DNA of 64,000 bases, taken from assembly GCA_964521625.1 (NCBI GenBank), contig CAZFSM010000018.1:1-64000 (forward strand). Reading direction: 5' to 3'. The first letter of the stretch is position 1. Each line of letters opens with the position of its first letter. The notes under the pieces were generated by a model that worked only from the letters and a program-made list of their open reading frames with translations, was not told where the DNA came from and searched no databases. Of this stretch, positions 53,410 to 62,500 are shown in pieces. Origin of the DNA: UBA1444 sp964521625. Its GTDB lineage: Bacteria; Bacillota; Negativicutes; UBA1444. The translations under genes were made by a program, and so were the position numbers.

Positions 53410-55122
53410 CTACATTCCGTGTGGCGATAATTTAAATTTCTCAACCAGTTCTTTCAACTCTAATCCTTTGGCGGCGGTTTCACCAGCTCCGGAAGCTACC
53501 GTATGCATGGTGGCGGACATTTCTTCGGCCGCCGCAGCGACTTCTTCCGCGCTGGCTGCATTGCTGTCGTTGATTCCGGCGATGCTCTCAATCAGCGACA
53601 CAATTTGCTCCGAAGTTGCAACTTCCGATTTAGTGATGTCCAGAATCCGGTCGGAATCGGCAACCGTTTCGGTGACCGACTGTACGATTTTATTAAGAGC
53701 CATGCCGGCATCTTTGACCAGAGAAACTCCCTGCTCCACTTCCCCCCGGCTTTGCTGCGTCGTGGCGACAGCGGCCGCGGTGCTGGCCGAAACTTTGCGA
53801 ATCAGTCCGGCGACTTCCTCCGCGCCCTGATTGGACTGTTCAGCCAGTTTGCGCACCTCTTCAGCGACTACAGCGAATCCACGCCCGGCTTCGCCGGCTC
53901 TGGCGGCTTCGATGGCGGCGTTCAGCGCCAGCAAGTTGGTTTGGCCGGCAATATTGGTGATGGTATCGGCAATCAACTCGATTTGCTTCGAATACGCTTC
54001 CAGTTCATTAATGCCTTTTTCAGTCAAGGCAGTTTGTGCACGGATATTGTCCATGCGTTGGATGGTTTCGTTTACCGTACTTTCCCCCTGCTTAGCGGCG
54101 CTCAGGGCCATCGCTGCATTGGACTGGGCTGTGACGGCTCGCTCCTTGGCGATTTGAATCAGTGAAGATAGCTGAACCAAGACTTTGGATGTATTGATTA
54201 CGGATTCTTTGCCATGAATCGTGTTGGCGGCTAGATGAGTCATGTTGGTCGCCACTTCTTCGGTGGTGGAGGTGACTTCCTGTGAGGAGGCTGCCATCTG
54301 TTGCGATGCTGCCGCCAGTTCATCCGACGAGCTTCTAACTATAAACATAATTCTGTTTTGCTCTTTGGCCATATTGTTAAACTCGGCAATCATCTGGCCG
54401 ATTTCATCTTTTGAGTGGACCTTCCCCTGTACGGTAAGGTCTCCTTTGGCCATCAGCCGCATCAGCGCCTGCATTTCTTTCACCGGTCGGGTAATGCCGC
54501 GGGCAACAAATATGCCGGCCAGAATGCCAACAAGCAGGGAAACCAAGCTGGCAATAATCACCATTGTGATTGTTTTGTTGCCCATGTCGCCAGTTTCTTT
54601 CATCACGCGTGAAATATCATTCTTTTGCAGATCTCGCAGTTCGGTCAACTTTTTCAAAAAAGCGCCGACGTCGCGGACCACGTCGGGTCGCCGGGCGTAA
54701 TCAACGGCTTCTTTGTCTTTTCCTGCCTGTTTGATAGCGATTACCTCATCGCCAATCTCCGCGTAGCGCTTGTTCAAAGCCTGTACTTCCTGGGTCGTTT
54801 TGCGGATCTGTTCATTTGTCGTTTTGGCTTCCAGGGCAGCAATCAATTCGGCATTTTGTTTGTACAAGTTGCGGAAATTATTAAGGGCATTTGAGTCGCC
54901 GGTCAACAAATAGCCGCGCAACTGCGCTACCTGTTCCAAGGCCTTTGCATTCATATCGGCCATGCTGAGCAGCATCGGCAGATTAGTTTCTTCGAGCGAG
55001 TGCACACTTTGATTCATGTTGCTGACCAGAAAAAAGGTAATTCCGGAAGATACCAGGCCAATCAGGCAAACAAGTAAGAACCCAGCCAACAGTTTAGCCA
55101 TCAGGGAATTAAACTTTATCAT
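53410..55122 (-). CDS. Methyl-accepting chemotaxis protein (4HB-type sensor)
   Basis: A 570-residue transmembrane receptor. Helix 1 lies at about 9-33, a periplasmic four-helix-bundle domain at about 35-185, helix 2 at about 187-210 and HAMP at about 212-265. The cytoplasmic signalling domain carries the highly conserved hairpin tip around IAGQTNLLALNAAIEAARAG. It sits upstream of nothing on the minus strand and downstream of the STAS and RsbU-like genes, so all three may be one transcript. The ligand is unknown. Confidence 0.92.
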   Translation of the reverse strand: MIKFNSLMAKLLAGFLLVCLIGLVSSGITFFLVSNMNQSVHSLEETNLPMLLSMADMNAKALEQVAQLRGYLLTGDSNALNNFRNLYKQNAELIAALEAKTTNEQIRKTTQEVQALNKRYAEIGDEVIAIKQAGKDKEAVDYARRPDVVRDVGAFLKKLTELRDLQKNDISRVMKETGDMGNKTITMVIIASLVSLLVGILAGIFVARGITRPVKEMQALMRLMAKGDLTVQGKVHSKDEIGQMIAEFNNMAKEQNRIMFIVRSSSDELAAASQQMAASSQEVTSTTEEVATNMTHLAANTIHGKESVINTSKVLVQLSSLIQIAKERAVTAQSNAAMALSAAKQGESTVNETIQRMDNIRAQTALTEKGINELEAYSKQIELIADTITNIAGQTNLLALNAAIEAARAGEAGRGFAVVAEEVRKLAEQSNQGAEEVAGLIRKVSASTAAAVATTQQSRGEVEQGVSLVKDAGMALNKIVQSVTETVADSDRILDITKSEVATSEQIVSLIESIAGINDSNAASAEEVAAAAEEMSATMHTVASGAGETAAKGLELKELVEKFKLSPHGM

Positions 55123-55151
55123 GGATGCGATACCTCCCTGCTTATTTTTGA

Positions 55152-55457
55152 CTATGGTTGGATCGTGAAAACATCGTACAGGCGAGTACGTTCGAACAGG
55201 GTTTTTACGCGCCCGGATAGTCCTTTCAAGACCATTTTTCCATGCTTGCCCTTCAACTCTTCGTCAAGGTAAATGAACAGACCTAAGCCGGTGCTGTCCA
55301 TGTAGTCAATTGCCGAAAGGTCAAACAGGAAGCTTTTATTGTCTTTTTTTATCAGATCCTGGATTGCATCACGCAAGGATGCTGCATCAACGGCATACAT
55401 ACTGCCACCTAGTTTTACCGTGACCTGATTTCCCGCTGTTTTTATTTCCTGTAACAC
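55152..55457 (-). CDS. STAS-domain anti-sigma factor antagonist
   Basis: A 101-residue SpoIIAA/RsbV-like protein. The phosphorylatable serine is in IDYMDSTGLGLF near residue 55. In partner switching, dephosphorylated STAS protein binds the anti-sigma kinase and frees its partner. The start is GTG 55457 behind GGAGAGGT. The neighbouring RsbU-like protein supplies both a phosphatase and a kinase-like domain. Confidence 0.9.
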   Translation of the reverse strand: MLQEIKTAGNQVTVKLGGSMYAVDAASLRDAIQDLIKKDNKSFLFDLSAIDYMDSTGLGLFIYLDEELKGKHGKMVLKGLSGRVKTLFERTRLYDVFTIQP

Positions 55458-55478
55458 CTGACCTCTCCCCTTTCCTTT

Positions 55479-57542
55479 TTATAAGCTTTTACGAAGTTTC
55501 TTCAATAACAGGACTTCGTTGCCAACCAGGCTGTAGTACACTTTATCCATGCACTCGAGCATGATCGAGATGCCGCGTCCACTATAGGCATGGAGATTGT
55601 AGCTGTCCCGGTGAGTTTTGCTCAGATAAGTCTGGCTGTCAAAGCCGCGTCCCGAATCTTTGATTCGGATCGACATATAACCATTGTATTTCTGAATTCT
55701 GACGAAGACAGGGCGGCTATCCGATCCATGCCGCAAGGCATTGCCGGCTGCTTCGTGAAAGGCAAGCAGAATATCATCGGCATCGGCAGAAAAATGCCGT
55801 TCCACGAAATCTGTCACTTGCAGGCGGGCGGTGTGAAATTCGTCAAAGCCAACGAAATGCAGTTGCAACTCAGGCCGCAAATTCGGCTTTGCCTTTTTGT
55901 CAGGTTTTAACTGGATGCCAACCCCGGCCATGTCGTCCCAGGCAAGGGATGACATTCGCATTTTTTCCAACAGTTCACACGTTTCGATGAAGCTTTCACA
56001 CGGGAACGTTTCAGGGTCGAGTTGTTCGGCAAAGCCGTCGGTCAAGAAATAAAAGCAGTCGCCATCGTGGGCTGGGAAGATGCGTTCCTCAAAAACCGGT
56101 GTTCGTTTCAGTCCCATCAGGGAGCCGGTCAATTGGACCCGCCCGGTGAAATAGCGTGTTTTCATAAAGAATTCATATAATCCGCCGCAGACGACTTTCA
56201 ATTCCCTGTGTCGCAGGTCCAGTTCGAAGCAAATGGCGGCAAAATAAGCCCCTTCAGAAAAATACCCCAGTGAATTACCGTGCACCCATTTCATTTTTTC
56301 GATCAACGGTAACGCTAACTGGGCTGCTTCACGAAACATCGCCGACAAGGCGGAGGTCCGAAGGCCGGCAGTTACGCCGTGCCCGGTGACATCTGCCACA
56401 TACCCGAATAGGGTGTCGCCTTTCAGGCCCCAGAAGTAATCGTACAGATCGCCGCTTACCGTGTGCAGCGGCTGGAAAAACGTCTTAATCTTAAGGCGAG
56501 GGTCATCGTAATGGAAAGGCAAATACGCTTGTTGCACTTCGGCTGCCAGAGCAATATCGCGGGTAAAGTCTTCATCGCGTTTTACTAGGGCATTTAACAA
56601 GTAGACATTTTCAGAAACCATCGCCGCCAGGTTGGCGAATTGTTGCAGCATCGATTTTTCCGAGGGCGAGATGGTGCGGTCAATATCGGCGAAGCCCAGA
56701 CAAATGATGCCGATCATTTTATTCAGATAGTAGAGCGGTAAAAAAGCAATCGTTCCCACGTTATCCAACCAGGGTAGGCGGACACGGTTTCCCCAGTTGG
56801 CATAATCGTGGATGACCGTGAATTTGCCGGTTGTCCAGACGAGTCCGGCGCCGCCCTGGCCCTGCCGCAGCGAGATTCCGAGGACACTGGGATCGACATT
56901 GGGGCCGATGAATTTCATTTCCATCAAATTCAGTCGCTCATTTAATAGATAGATGCTGGCAAAGTTCGCTTCTAATATGTTTTGGGCATGAGTCAGGATG
57001 GTATTCATCAACCGGGCATAATCCTTTTGTTTGACAATGTCCAGAGATATTTTGTACAGGCTGTTGAGGAAACTGTTTTGCCGCTCCAGACGACGGGCAA
57101 TTTTTTCGTGCCGGCGTAGCTGCAGTTTTTGTTTCTTCTCGACATTCCACTTCGACAGTGCCATGGCCAAGAGATCCAATTCGGCAGATAAGTCTGGCAA
57201 CTGAGCTTCGGCGGATCCGTTGCCATTCCCGATTTCCAGGAGAAGGATTCCAAGCAAAGTACCTTCTTTTTTAATCGGCAGTTCGATCGTTTTTGCGTGG
57301 CAAAGAACAGAGGAAACGCTTTTTTGTTCCCAGTCCGGCAATGAAATGAGGCGCTTGCTTTTGCCACTGCCTGAAGCAGGTGAGAAGATGGCAGCCTTGG
57401 CAGTAGCCATCGTCATTGCAATATGGCGGAGCATCAGCTGTACTGTTGCTTCGCCATTGTTTGTTTCCGAAAAAGATCGCAAGATGTCCAGACACATAAC
57501 GGGAGAACAACAGGATAATCCCGGCAAGGATGGAAAACTCAT
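55479..57542 (-). CDS. GAF + PP2C phosphatase (SpoIIE/RsbU) + HATPase anti-sigma kinase fusion
   Basis: A 687-residue cytoplasmic protein. A GAF sensor domain (about 170-320) is followed by a SpoIIE-type phosphatase domain (about 330-540: AAEVQQAYLPF, VSGDLYDYFW, VADVTGHGVTAGL). The C-terminal ATPase domain (about 560-680) resembles RsbW/SpoIIAB, with FHEAAGNALRHG near 596 and KDSGRGFD. Thus phosphatase and kinase-like activities of a partner switch are in one chain. The STAS protein at 55152 is the obvious substrate, and the chemoreceptor may be functionally linked. Confidence 0.87.
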   Translation of the reverse strand: MSFPSLPGLSCCSPVMCLDILRSFSETNNGEATVQLMLRHIAMTMATAKAAIFSPASGSGKSKRLISLPDWEQKSVSSVLCHAKTIELPIKKEGTLLGILLLEIGNGNGSAEAQLPDLSAELDLLAMALSKWNVEKKQKLQLRRHEKIARRLERQNSFLNSLYKISLDIVKQKDYARLMNTILTHAQNILEANFASIYLLNERLNLMEMKFIGPNVDPSVLGISLRQGQGGAGLVWTTGKFTVIHDYANWGNRVRLPWLDNVGTIAFLPLYYLNKMIGIICLGFADIDRTISPSEKSMLQQFANLAAMVSENVYLLNALVKRDEDFTRDIALAAEVQQAYLPFHYDDPRLKIKTFFQPLHTVSGDLYDYFWGLKGDTLFGYVADVTGHGVTAGLRTSALSAMFREAAQLALPLIEKMKWVHGNSLGYFSEGAYFAAICFELDLRHRELKVVCGGLYEFFMKTRYFTGRVQLTGSLMGLKRTPVFEERIFPAHDGDCFYFLTDGFAEQLDPETFPCESFIETCELLEKMRMSSLAWDDMAGVGIQLKPDKKAKPNLRPELQLHFVGFDEFHTARLQVTDFVERHFSADADDILLAFHEAAGNALRHGSDSRPVFVRIQKYNGYMSIRIKDSGRGFDSQTYLSKTHRDSYNLHAYSGRGISIMLECMDKVYYSLVGNEVLLLKKLRKSL

Positions 57543-57638
57543 TTTGTCCCGCCTTCAATTAATGTCGTTGTAATTGTTCTACTTCGCCAAGGCTGACATG
57601 GTTCCTGCAAAATTCTGAAAAATTAATTTAATCCTCTA

Positions 57639-58067
57639 TTATTGTAGTGTCGGAACATGGGTCTTGAAGATGTAATTCCAGACCAGTTCGTTGATCGAAT
57701 CCGGCGGAACTCGCTGGTATTCGCAGGCAAGGGTGTTGCGCATACGCGTACCATCAGCGTATATATACCATATTTCTTTCACACAGTACTGTTTGTTATT
57801 GCGATATTGCGTGAAGTACAGCGTTTCAGGTACGTCTCGGGTATTGATTACCCGAGGCGGGGAATAACTCCATTTCTCCCAGATTTCAAACTTATCCAGC
57901 GAGGTGAAGATAGCCGGGACTTCCCGTAGGGATTCCTTATCGATGTACCCGACGATGACAGCGCCATCTCTGGCCTGGCCGATTTTCGTCCAGGTCGCGG
58001 CCTCACTGCTGCTGTGTAGCAGGGAAAACAGAATGAAGGCAAAACAAATTTTTTTCAGCCAGGACAT
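57639..58067 (-). CDS. Small secreted protein, Adhesin_E-like
   Basis: A 142-residue protein with a signal peptide (1-23) ending in AAT. The mature part begins WTKIGQARDGAVIVGYIDKESL and contains a YFTQYRNNKQYCVKEIWYIYADG segment with two cysteines. This pattern resembles the surface-adhesin E family of short exported proteins, but the match is by eye only. GGAGGAAC precedes the ATG. Confidence 0.6.
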   Translation of the reverse strand: MSWLKKICFAFILFSLLHSSSEAATWTKIGQARDGAVIVGYIDKESLREVPAIFTSLDKFEIWEKWSYSPPRVINTRDVPETLYFTQYRNNKQYCVKEIWYIYADGTRMRNTLACEYQRVPPDSINELVWNYIFKTHVPTLQ

Positions 58068-58108
58068 TTGATGTTCCTCCCCATGCAGAGCTGCGCTTTT
58101 GGTGTACT

Positions 58109-58657
58109 TTACTCAACCGGTTTGACTCTGCCCATGATGGCTAATATTTGCCAGACCGCACATTCTACAGTACCGGTATTTTTCACGACGTAATCGGCGA
58201 TACGCCAGTTGTCATATTCACCGTTGGCTTCGGCAAGATCAATCCGGGCTTTTACGTCTTCCAATTTATCGCCGTGCATCATAAAGCGGCTGAAAATTGT
58301 TTCTTTGTCGACCAGGATGAAGATCGACTCCAGTCGGTCGCCGAGAAGCTTCTTTAATTGCTCCAGGCCACTACGGTCGATGTCCACGGTACAGGCGGGG
58401 TATTGGTTCATTTTTTGCGTGACTTCTTCTTTGGTCAGGCCAAACTGGTGACCGCCAAAGTGGACCCGCTCGAACGGGCGTGCCTTGGCAAACCCGTCAT
58501 TATCAACGAAATAATAGTCGATGCCCTCTTGCTCACCAGGCTTGGCGGGTCTGGTTGTGTGACTGACCAACATAGGAACTCCCTGGCGGCGAAGCTCCTT
58601 AACCAAAGCGGACTTGCCTGAGCCAGCCGGACCGATCAACGCATATACTTTACTAAT
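58109..58657 (-). CDS. Guanylate-kinase-like P-loop protein with an apparent ATT start
   Basis: About 182 residues with P-loop GPAGSGKS near residues 9-16, SHTTRPAKPGEQEGIDYYF near 33-50 and FILVDKETIF near 110. It resembles guanylate kinase but is a separate Firmicute group ending in AIMGRVKP. The only start codon well placed behind AGGAGG (58666-58671) is ATT at 58657, eight bases away. The next in-frame initiator, TTG 58639, would remove the first beta strand (SKVYA) before the P-loop. The nucleotide substrate is not shown. Confidence 0.72.
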   Translation of the reverse strand: MSKVYALIGPAGSGKSALVKELRRQGVPMLVSHTTRPAKPGEQEGIDYYFVDNDGFAKARPFERVHFGGHQFGLTKEEVTQKMNQYPACTVDIDRSGLEQLKKLLGDRLESIFILVDKETIFSRFMMHGDKLEDVKARIDLAEANGEYDNWRIADYVVKNTGTVECAVWQILAIMGRVKPVE

Positions 58658-58833
58658 TGCATTCCCCTCCTTTTTGTTCTATAGCAGGAGTTTTCTGCTT
58701 TGTGTTGAATTGAAAAAACGTTGTTGTTAATGGTAATCTTCGCTTTCGATAGGGAGTTATTCCTGCCTGCATTGCAGGATCTGTCAAATAAAGTACACTG
58801 ATTATGATTCAAGATAAAATGGGTGAGGCATGA

Positions 58834-59460
58834 ATGATGATTGCACTTTCTGTACAGGCGCCGGAATGTTTGCAAATCGCCGGTGAAATTGATCAGGATG
58901 CTTGTTATGGCTGCAACCAGGAATGGTATGGAACCGAGTGGCAGCGACGCGCCGGCTGCGGACCGACTGTTGCCGCGACGTTGTTCTATTACCTGTTTCG
59001 GCCGGATAACCTTTGCTATAGCAAACAAGAGTGGCTGGACCGGATGGAAGAAGTCTGGAACTATGTGACGCCGACAGAGCGAGGCATGCCAACCACTCAA
59101 CGATTTTATCAGTCGGTGCTGGCTTATGCGGCAGCAAAACAACACCCGGTGGACTATTTCTGTTGCGATGTGCCGGAAGAGCGCGCCGACCGACCTAGGC
59201 TGCCCCAACTAGTGGGGTTTCTGGCCGAGGGATTGCGCCGTGATGCGGCGATTGCATTTCTGAATTTATGCAATGGCGCAGAGCAAAATCTGCACCGCTG
59301 GCATTGGGTGACAATTATTGCATTGGAGCATCTGCCGGATGGTTCACGTGCGTTGCTGAAAATTCTTGACGAAGGCAGGGTCAAGACGGTCGATCTTGGC
59401 TTATGGATGGAAACATCAGCACTGGGTGGCGGCTTCGTCTACTTTCAATCTCAGAAATAG
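58834..59460 (+). CDS. C39-like cysteine peptidase domain protein
   Basis: A 208-residue protein without a signal peptide. The papain-like triad can be read as C42 in RRAGCGPT, H157 in HRWHWVTIIAL and D179 in LKILDEG. A cysteine pair lies at about 24-27 (CYGC). Similar proteins are found as hypothetical C39-family proteins in Clostridia and Negativicutes. Function is unknown; it may be a peptidase or a transglutaminase-like enzyme. ATG 58834 follows GGGTGAGG. Confidence 0.65.
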   Translation: MMIALSVQAPECLQIAGEIDQDACYGCNQEWYGTEWQRRAGCGPTVAATLFYYLFRPDNLCYSKQEWLDRMEEVWNYVTPTERGMPTTQRFYQSVLAYAAAKQHPVDYFCCDVPEERADRPRLPQLVGFLAEGLRRDAAIAFLNLCNGAEQNLHRWHWVTIIALEHLPDGSRALLKILDEGRVKTVDLGLWMETSALGGGFVYFQSQK

Positions 59461-59491
59461 CGCTGGTTTTATGACAAATCAATGAAATACC

Positions 59492-59534
59492 AGGGGGCTT
59501 GTCGCAAACTTTTCTGATTTGCGGCAAGCCCCCT
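59492..59534. terminator. Bidirectional terminator between convergent genes
   Basis: A 17-base stem (AGGGGGCTTGTCGCAAA / TTTGCGGCAAGCCCCCT, one mismatch) lies between the C39-like gene and the activase gene. Confidence 0.82.
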
Positions 59535-59557
59535 ATTTTGAAGTTGGATTGAATCGG

Positions 59558-62500
59558 TTAATTGCATTGGGCATGACGGTCACCGGCTACGGCCAGCATC
59601 AGTTTGATCCGGTTCAGTTGATTGACTTCGCTGGCGCCCGGGTCATAGTCGATCGGCACGATGTTAGCATTGGGGTAGTTGCGCCGTAGTTCACCAAGGA
59701 TGCCTTTGCCTGTGATGTGGTTGGGAAGACAGGCGAATGGTTGCATACAAATGATATTGGTTACACCGGAGTCGATCAGTTCGATCATTTCAGCAGTTAG
59801 CAGCCAGCCTTCACCGGCGACATTGCCGAGTGACACATGTCGGGCAGCCAACTTGGCCAATTGCTCAATCGCCAGCGGCGTTGAAAAACGATGACTGGCG
59901 GCCAACGCCTGACGGACCGGGCGGCGATAATACTCCGCGAGTTTGATAAACATTGAGCCTTTCCATTTGCCAAGCAGAGTTCCGGCCAAAAAATCGTATT
60001 CCACCTTACCGTCGTAAGCGCAGTAGAGTAAGAAATCCATCAGGTCAGGAACGACGACTTCCGCGCCTTCGGTTTCCAATAGTTCAACTAGATTGTTGTT
60101 GGCGACCGGATGATATTTTACCAGAATTTCACCAACCAAGCCGACACGGGGCTTGGCGGGACCGGTCAGTTCCAGCGCGTCAAACTCGCGAACCATTGCC
60201 CGCACATTTTCGCTGAAGTGATCACTGCCGCCACGGGCCAGATCATGGGTGCATTTGACTGACCAAATATCATGCAGGGCCTGGGCGGAACCGGGGGTTT
60301 TTTCATAGGGACGTACCCGATACAATAATCTCATCAGCAAGTCACCATACAATGTGCCGATAATCAGATTGCGCAGCAGAGACCAGCTGCCAGTCAGTTG
60401 CGAAGGTTGCTGCTGACCAAATATCAGTATCGGAACTTGAGGAAATCCGGCATCCTGTAAAGCTTTTCGGGCCAGTGCCGCATAATTGCTGGCGCGGCAA
60501 CATCCGCCCGTTTGCGACAGCAACACTGAGGTACGGTCCGGTGGATATTGTCCAGACTGCAATGCCCGCAAGAGCTGCCCAATAGCCAAGATGGCGGGAT
60601 AGCATGCATCGTTGTTTACATATTTCAGGCCTTCATTAATTGCTGATTTATCAGGCAACGGTGCAACGACCAACTGGAACCCGACTTGGGCAAAAGCGGC
60701 TGACAAAAATTGAAAATGTACCGGTGACAATTGCGGAGCCAGTAGTATACGTTTTGGCTCTGCAGAAGGAATGACCGCGCGTGAAGTAGTATTGTGAATA
60801 TTCCGTTCCAGCACTATTGACTGCGGTCGCCGCTCATTTTGCGTGGCCAAGAGTGAGCGGATCCTGATTTTTGCGGTGCCAAGATTGTTGATCTCATCCA
60901 ATTTGATTGTGGTGTATATTTTTTGTTGTGTTTCGAGAATTTCCCTGACCTGGTCCATGGTTACTGCATCCAGGCCACAGCCGAAGGAGTTGATCTGGAT
61001 GAATTCAAGATTGGGTTGGCTGAGGCAATAATAGGCGGCGGCATAGAGCCGCGAATGATAGACCCACTGGTCGACAACGCGTAGCGGTTGCTCTATCTTG
61101 CCAAGATGGCAGATGGAGTCCTCCGATAAAATGACCAATCCCAGCGATTGCACCAGTTCGGGCAACCCATGATGGATTTCCGGGTCAATATGATAGGGGC
61201 GTCCAGCCAGGATGACGCCCTTGGCATTTGTCTTCTGCATATAGTAGAGGGCCGCCTGTCCGGCATGACGTATATCTTCTTTGTAACGATTGAGTTCCTT
61301 ATACGCGACATCGACGGCGGTGCTCAGCTCATGGAGGGTGATTTTTTCGGCGACGAGTTCCTGACGCAGTCGTTTGATAAGCGGCGTCCGTTGTGGCAAT
61401 GGCAGGAACGGATGATAAAATATGACCGCCGGATCACGCAGCCCAGCCAGATTAGCCCTGACCGTTTCCGGATACGAAGTGACGATAGGACAGTTATAGC
61501 AGTTGACGGCTTGCGGTTGCTCCTGCGTATTGTAGGGAACACAAGGGTAAAATATCTTATGAACACCGCGATTCAATAAATCCTGGATATGCCCGTGAGC
61601 CAGTTTGGCTGGATAACAGAGTGAGTCGGAAGCGATCGAGTCCATTCCCTGTTCAAATAAACTGCGGGAAGACGGTGCAGACAGGATAACCCGATAGCCG
61701 AGCTGGCTGAAGAAGGTGAACCAGAACGGATAATCTTCATACATGTTGAGGACCCGCGGCAGACCAATCGTTCCCCGCCAGGCTGCAGCTTCCGGAAGTG
61801 GTTCATAGTGGAACAAACGTTTATATTTATAGGCATAAAGGTTTGGCAATTCTTCGGTAGTCTTGCTTTTGCCGATGCCGCGTTCGCAGCGGTTGCCGAC
61901 ATGATATTTTTTTCCATTGGAAAACAGCTGACTGGTGATTAGACAATGGTTACCGCACCATTTGCAGCGGTGACTGCTGCTTCGGGAACTGAATTTGTCC
62001 AGCGCTTCCTGCGAGAGCAAGCTGGTCTTTGTACCTGCGCCGTTTGTAAATTGTTCTCTGGCAATCAATGCGGCGCCAAACGCGCCCATCAATCCGGCAA
62101 TGTCGGGCCGGATCACTTCGCGTCCCAAAATCTGTTCAGTTGCCCGCAGCACCGAGTCATTATAGAAAGTGCCACCCTGCACCACAATTGTTTCACCGAG
62201 TTCAGATGCATTTTTCAGCCGGATCACCTTGAACAAAGCGTTCTTTACAATGGAAAACGAAATTCCGGCCGAGATATCGCTGACCGAGGCGCCTTCCTTC
62301 TGCGCCTGCTTGACTTTTGAGTTCATAAACACCGTGCAGCGTGTCCCCAAATCGACCGGTTGTTTTGCCTCTAGACCCAATCGGGCGAATTCGTCGATTG
62401 ACATGTCGATGGCATGAGCGAAGGTTTCGATGAATGATCCGCAGCCAGAGGAACACGCCTCGTTGAGCACGATGGAGTCAATAACACCGTTATGCACGCA

